64,000 nt of DNA from Comamonadaceae bacterium. Lineage in GTDB: Bacteria > Pseudomonadota > Gammaproteobacteria > Burkholderiales > Burkholderiaceae_C. How positions within the stretch are numbered: position 1 is the stretch's first letter; each line of letters begins with the position of its first letter. Location: assembly GCA_027486555.1 (NCBI GenBank), contig JAIXOX010000084.1, forward strand, positions 1 through 64,000, written 5' to 3'. Positions 18,052 through 26,866 of the stretch are shown in pieces. The position numbers and the translations under genes were made by a program. The notes under the pieces were generated by a model. The model ran no database searches. It had not been told where the DNA came from and saw only the letters and a list, made by a program, of their open reading frames with translations.

Positions 18052-21000
18052 GTGCTCGAATGGGGGAAAAATACATTCAGCGCTGAACAAAAAAACTTGA
18101 ATCGCGCCGGATTTGATGCCTATGTGAGTGAACTCAAAAAGGTCAATCAAGAGTTGGGAACCCAACTGGAGTCCAAGCTTCAGAAAATCAAGACGGATGG
18201 CAAACCTTTGACTTTGCGGGCGGTCCAGCGCGTATTGACCGATCAAAATCACGACAATGTCCTGACGAATGTGAAATCACAGGCTACCAACCTGATTCGC
18301 ACCCTGAAATCTGCTGGCCAAAATTGGCAGCAATATGTTCCGCAGGCGCGGGTCACTCAGCTGCGTCAAACCCTGGAAGTCATGCAGATGCACCTCAGGG
18401 GGGCCGGCGATTTGGACAGTCAAGTGGCCATGGCTGGTTTGTGCCGGCAGATCGATCAATTGACCGGCGACTCATCTGCCAATTGGATTGTTCCTGAAGC
18501 GCAATTGGGGACCAAAGGACAGGAACTGCTCAAAGTTTTCCATCCTCACTTGGGCAAATTGGTCGATACCCCCGTGAGCAACACCCAGTGGCGCACGATG
18601 CTCAAGGCGCATGACGAACTCAAGGGCGGCAACACGCTCAAGAATGAACAGGCTGTCCGACATTCGGCCATGTCCATCATCAAGTCCACCGGACTTCACA
18701 GCGGTTTGCGATTCCTTGAAAAAGCCCCAACAGCCGCCTTGGTGGATTTGGCACGACAAGCCGGGCATGGTGTGTACACCGAATTTGACATCCTTCATGA
18801 CATCCAGGCAGAAGATGATGCCAAGGTCCTGGATCCGGACAGCTTGCGATTGTTGAAGGCCTACAACGCATCGACGGCCGAGAGTAAGGCCCGCATTCAG
18901 TTGGATGCACCCACACCGACGGTCGCAGCCGCGGGTGCGAAACCGGCCAAGCCCAAACAGGAGTCACAAGATCCTGCTTTCAAGCAAGAATTCCAGCAAG
19001 TGAAAGATCTTCGCGCCTTTTTTGCTGAATGTTTGTCTCCCTCCAATCCGGCAGATCTGCAGACACTTTCCTCGGCTGATCGGCTCAAGAAAGCCTGTGT
19101 CAGCAATGCCGACAAATTCGCCAGTATTTTCACCTTGCCCTCAGAAGGCAATCCTGAGGTGCCACCCGAGGTGGTGGAGGCGATGTACGCGCTGGTCGAT
19201 GACGCCACTTTCTCAAAATTGCAAGAGGCAAAGGCTCAGGGGGCATGGGCGGGCAGTGAGGGGATTCTCCAGCAACATTTTTCAAGTTTGCCAGCCGAGC
19301 GATTTGAGTCCTTGAATACCGCCATTGACCAGTCCATGTCAGCTTTCAAAGCGCCAGTGACCCAGGTGCTCTATCAACTTTCTGAGGGGTTTGAAGGTGT
19401 GCCGGGCAATCTCGCCAATTTTTTGAGTCTCGCATTCAGAACCTATTACGAGAACCAGGCGCCGGTGGATCAAAAATCGATGGTGGCCTCTTACATGCGC
19501 GGTTCGGTGGAGGGCTCGTCGGATGTTCAGAAGTTGGCCTCCTTGGTGGCCGGTGGCGGCCCCTACATGATCAAAATGTTGCAACTCGTCGGGGACAACG
19601 TATCGGGTGAAAATGCCAAAGAGATCAAGGATGCACTGGCATTCGTGAAAAGCGGCTTGCCGCCGATTGCGCCTGACATTCGCAATGCCATGCTGCTGGG
19701 CATCGTCAACGACTCCAATGGCAAGATCACCGCCTTGCAAGGTGTCCGCAGTTTGGGCGCCGCCTCGGTGGGCGAAACCTTTCTGACCCGCGTGAACAAG
19801 GACGACGGCAGCTCCGAAACGGCGGTGGTCAAACTCTTGCGCCCAGGCATTGCGCAACGAGCCGGCCGCGAGCGGGTCTTCATGGATTCGGTGGCCAAAA
19901 TGCTGCCGGGCATGCAAGGCACCTTTGCAGGTATTGCAGACCAGATCGAGGCTGAAATGGACCTCACCAGTGAGGCTGCAAACGTTCGCCTCGGCGCTGT
20001 CTATGACGGCAAAGGCAACCCGTATGTGCAGTCCATGAAGTTGTCGGACGCTGCACCGGCCAAAACCAATTACATGATGATCCAAAAGGCGCCGGGGTCC
20101 ACCGCGGCGCATTACCTGGAGCATCTGAGCCGACACTCTGACCGTACACCCATCCATCCCATGGTGTTGGCCAATCGCATGGGCGCCATGATGAATGATC
20201 TGGCCGAAAAATGGGTGGAGGAGGCCATTTTTGGGTCGGGCTTCTATCACGGCGATTTGCACTCCGGCAACATCATGTACAAGGCGGATGAGGGCAGTGA
20301 GAACGGCACGTTGACCGTCATCGATTTTGGCAACAGCAAGGTGCTGAACCCGACAGAGCGCAGGGCCATTTTCCGCATGATGTGTACGGCAGAAATCAAG
20401 TCTGCTCCGGATTTTTGCCGAGATTTTGAAACCATCCTCACTGCCGAAGGCAAGTCGATCATGACGGGCGACAAACGCACCGCCTTCCTCAGCAAGATCG
20501 AGGAAGCGTTCAACAAGACAGATCCGCAAACTGGCATGACCGCCTCAACGGGCACGATCATCGACTCCATCCTCACCTCTGCCAATGACTTGGGTATTGA
20601 AGTGCCTGGGGCGATTGCCAACTTCTCCCGCTCGGAAATGATGTTGGAGAACGCATTCAAGGACATCACCAACTTGTCGAAAGCGAACTGGGAGTCGTTC
20701 CGTGACCTGAAGGCCAGGGATCCTCAGTTGACAGCAGAGATGAAAGACCGGACCACTCGTTTGGGCCGACAAATCGATCGAAAAATCACCGACTTGGGCA
20801 AACAAAATCCGGTGGCCACCGACACCATTGAGAAGCTTAAAGGCATCAAAGACAACTTGCTCAATGAGTCTCAAGGCTTCGTCGCCATGGAGGCCGCGGA
20901 CATCGATTTCTTGTTGGAACTGGATGCTCCTTTGCCTCAGGACCAACGCATCCTGGAGCCTGCGGTCAATCGCTTGAAGCAAACCCTTGCGGTGAGCCAG

Positions 21001-21129
21001 CAGGAAGTGCCCAAACAAGCGGCCGAGTTTTCCATCGAAAAGGCCATTGGCAATGTGTTGGCGCGCAACATGGCGAACTCCCTCAACCTGACGGGTTTGG
21101 ATCTTGCTCGCCGCATGTTGACGACCTGA
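18052..21129 (+). CDS. Large ABC1/AarF-type atypical kinase-like protein
   Basis: 1025 residues from GTG 18052. Residues 1-540 are mostly helical with no known domain. The rest carries UbiB/ABC1 kinase motifs: an Ala-rich loop GAASVGET (about 568), Lys in TAVVKLLRPG (about 594), EAEMDLTSEAAN (the ExD motif), HGDLHSGN (His at about 733) and VIDFGNS (Asp at about 758). The substrate is unknown; ordinary UbiB proteins are about half this length and membrane-bound, while no transmembrane segment is evident here. A better start may be ATG 17924, preceded by AAGGA at 17913-17917, but its frame stops at 17996; a one-base shift near 17985-17995 would join the two. A TATACT hexamer at 17845 could be a -10 box. 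The codon usage is less GC-rich than in the flanks. Confidence 0.8.
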   Translation: MLEWGKNTFSAEQKNLNRAGFDAYVSELKKVNQELGTQLESKLQKIKTDGKPLTLRAVQRVLTDQNHDNVLTNVKSQATNLIRTLKSAGQNWQQYVPQARVTQLRQTLEVMQMHLRGAGDLDSQVAMAGLCRQIDQLTGDSSANWIVPEAQLGTKGQELLKVFHPHLGKLVDTPVSNTQWRTMLKAHDELKGGNTLKNEQAVRHSAMSIIKSTGLHSGLRFLEKAPTAALVDLARQAGHGVYTEFDILHDIQAEDDAKVLDPDSLRLLKAYNASTAESKARIQLDAPTPTVAAAGAKPAKPKQESQDPAFKQEFQQVKDLRAFFAECLSPSNPADLQTLSSADRLKKACVSNADKFASIFTLPSEGNPEVPPEVVEAMYALVDDATFSKLQEAKAQGAWAGSEGILQQHFSSLPAERFESLNTAIDQSMSAFKAPVTQVLYQLSEGFEGVPGNLANFLSLAFRTYYENQAPVDQKSMVASYMRGSVEGSSDVQKLASLVAGGGPYMIKMLQLVGDNVSGENAKEIKDALAFVKSGLPPIAPDIRNAMLLGIVNDSNGKITALQGVRSLGAASVGETFLTRVNKDDGSSETAVVKLLRPGIAQRAGRERVFMDSVAKMLPGMQGTFAGIADQIEAEMDLTSEAANVRLGAVYDGKGNPYVQSMKLSDAAPAKTNYMMIQKAPGSTAAHYLEHLSRHSDRTPIHPMVLANRMGAMMNDLAEKWVEEAIFGSGFYHGDLHSGNIMYKADEGSENGTLTVIDFGNSKVLNPTERRAIFRMMCTAEIKSAPDFCRDFETILTAEGKSIMTGDKRTAFLSKIEEAFNKTDPQTGMTASTGTIIDSILTSANDLGIEVPGAIANFSRSEMMLENAFKDITNLSKANWESFRDLKARDPQLTAEMKDRTTRLGRQIDRKITDLGKQNPVATDTIEKLKGIKDNLLNESQGFVAMEAADIDFLLELDAPLPQDQRILEPAVNRLKQTLAVSQQEVPKQAAEFSIEKAIGNVLARNMANSLNLTGLDLARRMLTT

Positions 21130-21324
21130 CGAATTCCTTGCCCTGGACAGCTTGCCATTGAAAAATTGGATGAACTCTTGATGGGGAGCTGGGGTGGTTG
21201 CAACTTGCGGAACAATCACGGACTTTGCTGGTGGTCTTGCCTACAGGTGCAAGGCTGAACAGCGAAACGGTGGGCAGCATGATCGACCGTTTGTCCATTT
21301 TTTACAACGACATCAACACCAATC
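21130..21324 (+). other. Short fragment upstream of the IS3 remnant, no family
   Basis: A plus-strand frame from about 21198 reads [17 protein letters not shown] and then [17 protein letters not shown] before running into the IS3-like remnant. It looks like the start or middle of a protein cut by the insertion. I do not recognise the family. Confidence 0.35.
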
Positions 21325-21466
21325 CCGCTCGGATACCCGCCCTTGTGTTCCAGCACCATCCGCACGGCGCGTTCGCGGACCTCGGGTGAAAAACGGTTGG
21401 ACTTCTTGCTGTTCAGGGCCCCAACTTCTCAGAGGAAGGAGCCTCCTCGATTTCCGGGGCGATTCA
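21325..21466 (-). mobile_element. IS3-family fragment (left end and start of orfA)
   Basis: On the minus strand the fragment begins TGAATCGCCCCGG, typical of an IS3-family terminal repeat, and about 50 bases later reads [20 protein letters not shown] then LEHKGGYPS, the N-terminus of OrfA with its helix-turn-helix. The sequence breaks off after GYPS, and the expected start codon reads CTG. No orfB or right end follows, so it is a remnant. Confidence 0.72.
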
Positions 21467-21573
21467 GAAAAGATATTCAACTTTTGTAGGGTGGTCCGGT
21501 TTTCTGCATCAAGTCTTCGACAGGTGATTGGACAAGCCTTGGTTAGACCATCCAAAATTCTCCGGAGGCTTTG

Positions 21574-22160
21574 ATGATCGATTACTTCATGAACCAATCA
21601 GTGCTGGTTCAGTTGTGTATGCTGATGGCGCACGCGCTGTTGGTGTTGGCGGCAGGCATCACTTTCATGAGATGGGTGAGCACGCGCGTGCAAAGAGGCT
21701 CGGACTTGAGAGCGCCCGAGTCCACCTTTCATGTTATGCCGAGGCCGTGGTGCGCGAAGAGTGGGCGAATGGGAACACCAAACCGAGCTCCAGCGCTGAA
21801 CAGGAGCTTGCGCAATTGCGTCAAGAGCTGATCCGCGCATCTGATCGGGTGCCAACGGCGCTAGGCAACCACTTCTGGCGTGTCTTTGACGATGTCGTCA
21901 AGGCACGCAGTGGGCACCTTTGGATAGCGCAAGAGGGCCACAGTGAGCAGTCTTGGGCGCTTGTCCTTGTGCTGGGCCTTTTGTCGCACATTGCCATTGG
22001 TTTTGTACATGCTGACCGGCCACCCGCCGGCAAGCTGGCAATGGCACTTTTTGCTTGCGCGACAACTTCGTCCTACTGGCTGTTAACGAGAGGGATTAAT
22101 CCATTTGCGCTTCTCGATGCCAGCTACTACCTCAAGGCGATTTCTGGCGCTGGTCTGTAG
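21574..22160 (+). pseudogene. Membrane protein gene broken by a frameshift
   Basis: The first frame (ATG 21574) gives MIDYFMNQSVLVQLCMLMAH and a hydrophobic helix, then loses sense around 21665-21720. From there another frame, ending at 22160, reads ESARVHLSCYAEAVVREEWA and two more hydrophobic segments, ending SYYLKAISGAGL. Together they look like one membrane protein of about 195 residues, vaguely like bestrophin-like DUF4239 proteins (HADRPPAGKLAMALF), which is a weak resemblance. The shift is 1-2 bases. Confidence 0.5.
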
Positions 22161-22256
22161 TGTCGATGGGGTTGTATCTGGCCCGGATGAACGAAATTGC
22201 AGGGTCTGGTGGATGCGGGTTATGCAGGAGGTTCAATGGAATGGATGGACTAAGTT

Positions 22257-22732
22257 GTGCGTGCTGCTTCCACACTTTCTTCCACACCGCATGCGATAGA
22301 CGATGTCATTGCCAAAACCAGTAATCAACGCAAAATTGACGCACCGATGGCGGTGTCTCCCAGCGTTTTGCTGTTGCGTGACGGTGAGTTGGTGCTGTAT
22401 CGCCGCACATGCAGCCTGCTTTACCAGTGCGCTTCAAGTTGGCCGATGGCAAGTGGCACAGGTTTTCTACTCGCAGAGCCAGTTTAGAAAACGCCATTGC
22501 TGCTGCCTGCGATATGTATGACGAAGCCAGGTACCGTCAGCGACTGGGCTTAGCACACAGAACACACACTTTTGCAAATATCCTTGACGCTGGCATCAAT
22601 GCGTCTGCAAATTTCGAATGGTACTTTGACGCGGCTGATGCGGGACACAGGCTTGCCAAAGAACAAGGTACGCGCAAACCAGGGTGCTGCATTTGTTACA
22701 CCATACGTTTTAATTTAGTTGAAAATTATTAA
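22257..22732 (+). pseudogene. Tyrosine-type phage integrase N-terminal remnant, frameshifted
   Basis: Frame one ends DGELVLYRRTCSLLYQC; a second frame, one base off, continues RFKLADGKWHRFSTRRASLE and then DMYDEARYRQRLGLAHRTHTF. Joined they match the N-terminal arm and SAM-like region of phage/ICE integrases. The shift lies near 22430. The catalytic domain (R..HxxR..Y) is absent. It is consistent with an old integration next to the tRNA genes about 5 kb upstream. Confidence 0.6.
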
Positions 22733-22819
22733 TTTTTTTGAAATAATCACAGAAAAGTTGATCGGGACCAATTCCGCTAAGAGGTTGGTTTGACAACTTT
22801 ATGTATTAAAATTTAGCTC

Positions 22820-23344
22820 ATGGACAAAAATAAGCCCCTTGTATCAGCTCAAGAGTTGGATTCGCTGATTGCAGGGTGGGGCGATTCGACGAACCCCGTT
22901 TCAGTGGATAAGTTTTTTCCAATACGAATTTTTATATTATTCGCTGTCATCAGTTTTTCAGCAATAGCTTTGCTCTTTTTTACGGACAGAATTGTTCAAA
23001 TTTTGCACGGTAATTCTAAAGTGAGTTACATTAACAATTATATGTATTTCAGAGGGTGGGTCTTGTTGATATTTTTGACGATTGGCCTTTATTCTTATGG
23101 TACCGGAAAATACGTTGCAATCAATTACTTGATTTTATTGATCTTGGGATCAATGAGCTTTATATCTGACTTATTCACTGTTTATCCCGAAAGATTGCAA
23201 AATATCACACCAGGTTTTACGCTTATTTTAATTGTGCGTATTATGCTTCTTTGGTTTTTATTTTTAAATATTAAAAATGCATCGCGCATACCGGAAAAGA
23301 ATAGTCGTTTCGATATTCTGTTGCCGTTTAGACGTTGTCATTAG
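22820..23344 (+). CDS. AT-rich small membrane protein, copy 1
   Basis: 174 residues. A soluble N-terminus (KPLVSAQELDSLIAGWG) is followed by four hydrophobic segments (about residues 36-58, 75-92, 98-115 and 131-152) and a conserved tail RIPEKNSRFDILLPFRR. It is homologous to the gene at 24004-24528, and the two have exactly the same length. Base composition is far more AT-rich than the flanking genome, which suggests foreign origin. I recognise no family. The intact frame in a decayed region argues that it is maintained or recently acquired. Confidence 0.7.
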   Translation: MDKNKPLVSAQELDSLIAGWGDSTNPVSVDKFFPIRIFILFAVISFSAIALLFFTDRIVQILHGNSKVSYINNYMYFRGWVLLIFLTIGLYSYGTGKYVAINYLILLILGSMSFISDLFTVYPERLQNITPGFTLILIVRIMLLWFLFLNIKNASRIPEKNSRFDILLPFRRCH

Positions 23345-23899
23345 AAAGACGGAATCGGAGTTCACTGAATTTAGTTGCCTCTGATACAGAGCTGATGCCT
23401 TCATGATTGCATGCTTTCAGGGGCATGCCGAATCGTTAAAGTTCCCAATCTCGTTTTCAATCGAGCTTTTTTGAAGATGAATGGATAAACTATAAGCTCT
23501 ATATCAAACACCGTAGCAAGTTCAGGGGCCTAAGGAATAAAGAAAAGAAGTTGTTCAAAAAAGTAAGCCATCGATCCGGTCATCATGAAATTGAAAGAAA
23601 ACCAGCAGTTGAACCGGTGTCGCCTCAAAAACTCACAGGCGACAACTTGAATACTTTGCTGTGCACTGCTGGCTTAACCATCCTGTGGCAGCTTAAGATC
23701 GGTCAAAAGGGCAACGGTAGTTTTCCAGCTTGCTTCACGTCTGCGAAAACTAGAATCTTTGAATTCAAAGACGCGAGTTGTGTGTATTTAATTTGAACAT
23801 TATCGAGTTTATGCACTGGGTGCAGGCGTGAAAGTGAACCTTGCCTGACAAGGGCATAAATTTTTAAGTTATCGCTCACTCTTTAGGAACGATTGAATG
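23345..23899. other. Spacer between the two AT-rich paralogues
   Basis: The only open frame of note is plus strand 23551-23796 (81 codons from TTG, FKKVSHRSGHHEIERKPAVE at the start). It has no family resemblance and no good ribosome binding site. It may be a remnant or chance. Confidence 0.35.
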
Positions 23900-23920
23900 C
23901 CTTTTCCTGTCAGGAAAAGG
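23900..23920. promoter_or_regulatory. Perfect inverted repeat upstream of paralogue 2
   Basis: Arms CCTTTTCCTG and CAGGAAAAGG are separated by a single T. It lies 84 bases before the ATG of the second AT-rich gene and lacks a following T-run on the plus strand, so an operator is possible; a hairpin RNA end for an upstream transcript is the alternative. Confidence 0.4.
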
Positions 23921-24003
23921 GGGAACGCGTGCCTGGATAAATTTTGTTGATTCTTTTTTATGCATGTGTTGTAATCCATGATCATCGAAAAAGTAGCAAA
24001 TGT

Positions 24004-24528
24004 ATGAAAGAAGACAAGCAACTCGTTACGCTTCAAGAATTGAATTCTTTGATTGGGGACTTGGGTAAAAGATATCCCCATCAGATCGATAATTTTTTTC
24101 CGTTGCGATTTTGGTTTTTAATAACTGTTGCGTTTATTTACGCTTTTAATTTGTTGTTAACACCGGGTGAAATTGCTTCAAGACTTGCCGTTGAACCGAT
24201 CGAAATCGCTAGATTGACGAAATATGTATACTTTAGAGGATGGTTTATAATTGTGATAACGGTAATTGCATCTTATACATATCTCAACGACTGGTATTTT
24301 AATATTGTTATTTTTTGTATGTTCATGATTGCGTCAATGAATTTTATTTTTGACTTTTTTACAGTTTACTATGTGCAAATAGGTACACCTACAAATTTAT
24401 TAACAGCTATTATCATGGTGAGACTGTCTGTCGTATTGGTAATCTTTGTTGGTATTAGAAATTTATCTAGAATACCAGAAAAAAAAGATAGAATGAATAT
24501 TCTCTTGCCATTTCGCAAGAAATTTTGA
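24004..24528 (+). CDS. AT-rich small membrane protein, copy 2
   Basis: 174 residues, paralogue of the gene at 22820. Shared blocks are K-LV--QEL-SLI at the start, NFFP/KFFP before helix 1, YFRGW before helix 2, DFFTVY/DLFTVY after helix 3 and RIPEK...LLPFR at the end. ATG 24004 is chosen because it aligns with copy 1; the frame is open from 23944. Four membrane segments are predicted by eye. Divergence between copies is substantial, so the duplication is not recent or each came separately. Function unknown. Confidence 0.7.
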   Translation: MKEDKQLVTLQELNSLIGDLGKRYPHQIDNFFPLRFWFLITVAFIYAFNLLLTPGEIASRLAVEPIEIARLTKYVYFRGWFIIVITVIASYTYLNDWYFNIVIFCMFMIASMNFIFDFFTVYYVQIGTPTNLLTAIIMVRLSVVLVIFVGIRNLSRIPEKKDRMNILLPFRKKF

Positions 24529-24579
24529 AATGACAAGAGATTTTAATATTTTTATTCAACTCTTTCAATGTTATCCTAA

Positions 24580-25761
24580 GGATGGTCTGCAAAAGTCAGC
24601 CCTGTGACGGTCTGATATGAGACAGTTGAGCGATGAAACAAATGAGCCTTGCCACCACCGGATTCGAGCGGGTCACCTAGCGCAAACGCAAGCGGGAATT
24701 TCTCGATGAGATGAACCTGGTGATCCCGTGGTCTGAGTTGTAGTCGCTGATCGCACCTCATGCGCCTGCGGGCAAGACCGCTCGGCCGCCGTTTGCCACA
24801 GAAGTGATGCTGCGCATTCATCTGCTCCAGCAGTTCTTTGGTCACTCCGACCCCGCCATGGAAGAGGCATTGCACGATATCCCGCTGTACCAAGAGTTTG
24901 CCCACCTGGATGCAGGCATGACCCGATTGCCTGATGAGAGCACCATCTTGCGGTTTCGCCACATGCTCGAAGCACACGGGCTGGGGCAACAGATGTTGGC
25001 CACCGTCAACGCCAAACTGATTGACCGTGGGCTGATGCTCAAGACCGGCACCGTGGTGGATGCCACGCTGATTGCTGCGCCAAGCTCGACCAAGAACGAC
25101 ACGGGCCAGAAAGACCCCGAGATGCACCAAACTAAGAAGGGCAACCAGTGGCACTTTGGCATGAAGGCGCATATTGGCCTGGATGATCAATCGGGTTGGG
25201 TACATACCGTCACGACCACCGCTGCCAATGCACACGACGTAACGCAAGCCCACGCCTTGTTGCACGGTGAGGAAGAAGTGGTCTTTGCCGACTCGGGTTA
25301 CCGGGGCGTTGAAAAGCGCGAAGAGATCCAGGAGCAGCACCCGGATGTGGATTGGCAAATTGCCATCATGCCGGGCAAACGCAAAGCGCTGAACAAAAGC
25401 AAACCCAGTCATGTATTGCGAGAGAAGCTGGAAAAACTCAAGGCCGGCATTCGGGCCAAGGTGGAGCATCCGTTTCGGGTCATCAAGTGCCAGTTCGGGC
25501 ATCGCAAAACGCGTTACCGGGGCTTGGCCAAGAACACCAGCCAATTGCTGGTGATGTTTGCGCTGTCGAACTTGTGGATGGTGCGTAAAAGGGTTTTGCA
25601 GGGGCTGCAGGCATGAGTGCGCCTGCAGCGCTGGCGAGAGCCCAAAAACAGGCTCAACTGGGCCGAAACGAGGGGAAATCGGCGACGGATTCAAAGCTGG
25701 TTTCGCCATATGAGCATTCACGTTTCAACTCGCGCTTTGTCGGGGGTTATGCAGATCATCC
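24580..25761 (+). mobile_element. IS5-family insertion sequence
   Basis: About 1182 bases. The left end GGATGGTCTGCA and the right end TGCAGATCATCC are imperfect inverted repeats, and the interior codes for an IS5-type DDE transposase. The flanking 4-mers are CTAA on the left and TTAG on the right; both fit the YTAR target preference but are not identical, so a clean target duplication is not shown. It forms the right edge of the accessory region. Confidence 0.8.
24633..25616 (+). pseudogene. IS5-family transposase with two in-frame TAG codons
   Basis: The expected protein starts at ATG 24633 but meets TAG at 24678 and again at 24741, both in the same frame as the long remainder. From GTG 24804 an open frame of 270 residues keeps the DDE residues: Asp in GTVVDATLI, Asp in VFADSGYRG and Glu in KAGIRAKVEHPFR. 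Losing about 57 N-terminal residues probably inactivates it, although the catalytic part is untouched, so decay is recent. Confidence 0.82.
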
Positions 25762-25769
25762 TTAGCGAA

Positions 25770-26822
25770 TCAAAAATTGACTTCGTTCATTGTTGAGCTC
25801 GGACTTGGGACCATGTTCATGGCCGCAGGCACATCGCCTGCATGAATGGTGATGCCCTGAGCTTGCCGGATCGCATCCACCGTGGCCAATGCTGTAGCCT
25901 CGGCCGCCATGATGGTCAGCAGCATCAGATCAGCCAGGATGGATTCAGTACCTGTGGCCAGGGCAAACAGGGTGTCGCCGTCCAGCGTGGTGTGCGCGGG
26001 CCGGATGCTGCGGGCCAGACCGTCGTGGGCACTCATGGCCAGGCGTTTGGCCTGGGCTTTGCTCAGGGTGGCGTTGGTGGCGACCACGCCAATGGTGGTG
26101 TTGGTGCCTGCTAACGGGCGGTTGCCACGTTCGCCGCTCAGAAATGCGCGTTGGGTGTCGAGCAGCTTGCGGCCATCGACCGTGCGTGCGCCTGCCAGTA
26201 TTTGACCTGTTGCGGGGTCGATGACATCGCCCACGGCATTGCAGGCGACCATGGCACCCACCACCCAAGGACCCACGCGCACACTGGCGTGACCTATGCC
26301 GCCTTTCATGCAGCGGTCCAGACCAAACAATTTGCCTACGCAAGCGCCCGCGCCGGCGCCCACATTGCCCGCAGCGGGCAAGTTGCCAGAGGCCGCCTCG
26401 CAGGCGGCATAGCCTGCATCGGCACCTGGGCGGGCTTTGGGGTTGTCGCCATCGCGCACCACAGGTAAATCAAACAACACGGCAGCAGGCACGATGGGGA
26501 CCCGGCCGTAACCTGTTTCAAACCCGATGTGGTGCTCTTCCAGCCAACGCACAACGCCTGTGGCTGCATCCAGGCCAAATGCACTGCCGCCGCTCAGCAG
26601 CACCGCATGCACTTTGTCTACCAGGTTGGCAGGGTCCAGCAGATCGGTTTCGCGGGTGCCGGGGGCTGCGCCGCGCACATCCACAGCGCCCACCGCGCCG
26701 TTGGGGGCCAATACGACCGAACAACCGGTCAAGCGTTCACTGAGGGTGAAGTGTCCGACCTGCAGGCCGGGGACATCCACAATGGCACCTTGGCCGCTGT
26801 TTACAATCTTTTGCGATGCCAT
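25770..26822 (-). CDS. P1/S58-family peptidase (DmpA/BapA type)
   Basis: 350-residue N-terminal-nucleophile hydrolase of the L-aminopeptidase D-Ala-esterase/beta-peptidyl aminopeptidase family. VPGLQVGHF and LSGGSAFGLDAATGVVRWLE are characteristic, and GVVATNATLSK lies at the self-cleavage site that would free the nucleophile. ATG 26822 is used; the preceding TTG is not needed. It is divergent from a peptide ABC transporter, so it may process imported peptides or amides, which is inference from position. Confidence 0.88.
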   Translation of the reverse strand: MASQKIVNSGQGAIVDVPGLQVGHFTLSERLTGCSVVLAPNGAVGAVDVRGAAPGTRETDLLDPANLVDKVHAVLLSGGSAFGLDAATGVVRWLEEHHIGFETGYGRVPIVPAAVLFDLPVVRDGDNPKARPGADAGYAACEAASGNLPAAGNVGAGAGACVGKLFGLDRCMKGGIGHASVRVGPWVVGAMVACNAVGDVIDPATGQILAGARTVDGRKLLDTQRAFLSGERGNRPLAGTNTTIGVVATNATLSKAQAKRLAMSAHDGLARSIRPAHTTLDGDTLFALATGTESILADLMLLTIMAAEATALATVDAIRQAQGITIHAGDVPAAMNMVPSPSSTMNEVNF

Positions 26823-26866
26823 CAAAAACCCTGTTCATCGTTGCTCACAGACCCCAAGGATAGCGC

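Larger units (their letters stand above)
16695..25761. other. Accessory region with degraded mobile and foreign genes
   Basis: From just after hrcA to the end of an IS5-type element there is no recognisable housekeeping protein gene. The stretch holds one broken tRNA, a split tRNA, several gene fragments, IS remnants, an integrase remnant and a strongly AT-rich block (about 22.7-24.6 kb), while both flanks are dense high-GC genes. That is the usual look of a decayed genomic island. The boundaries are estimates and no flanking direct repeat was found by eye. Confidence 0.6.

Noticed and set aside
19339..20529. 396-codon minus-strand open frame
   Set aside because: It lies opposite the kinase motifs of the ABC1-type gene and carries no recognisable family.
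24576..25765. Four-base target duplication around the IS5 element
   Set aside because: Left CTAA and right TTAG are inverse rather than direct copies, so a duplication cannot be claimed.
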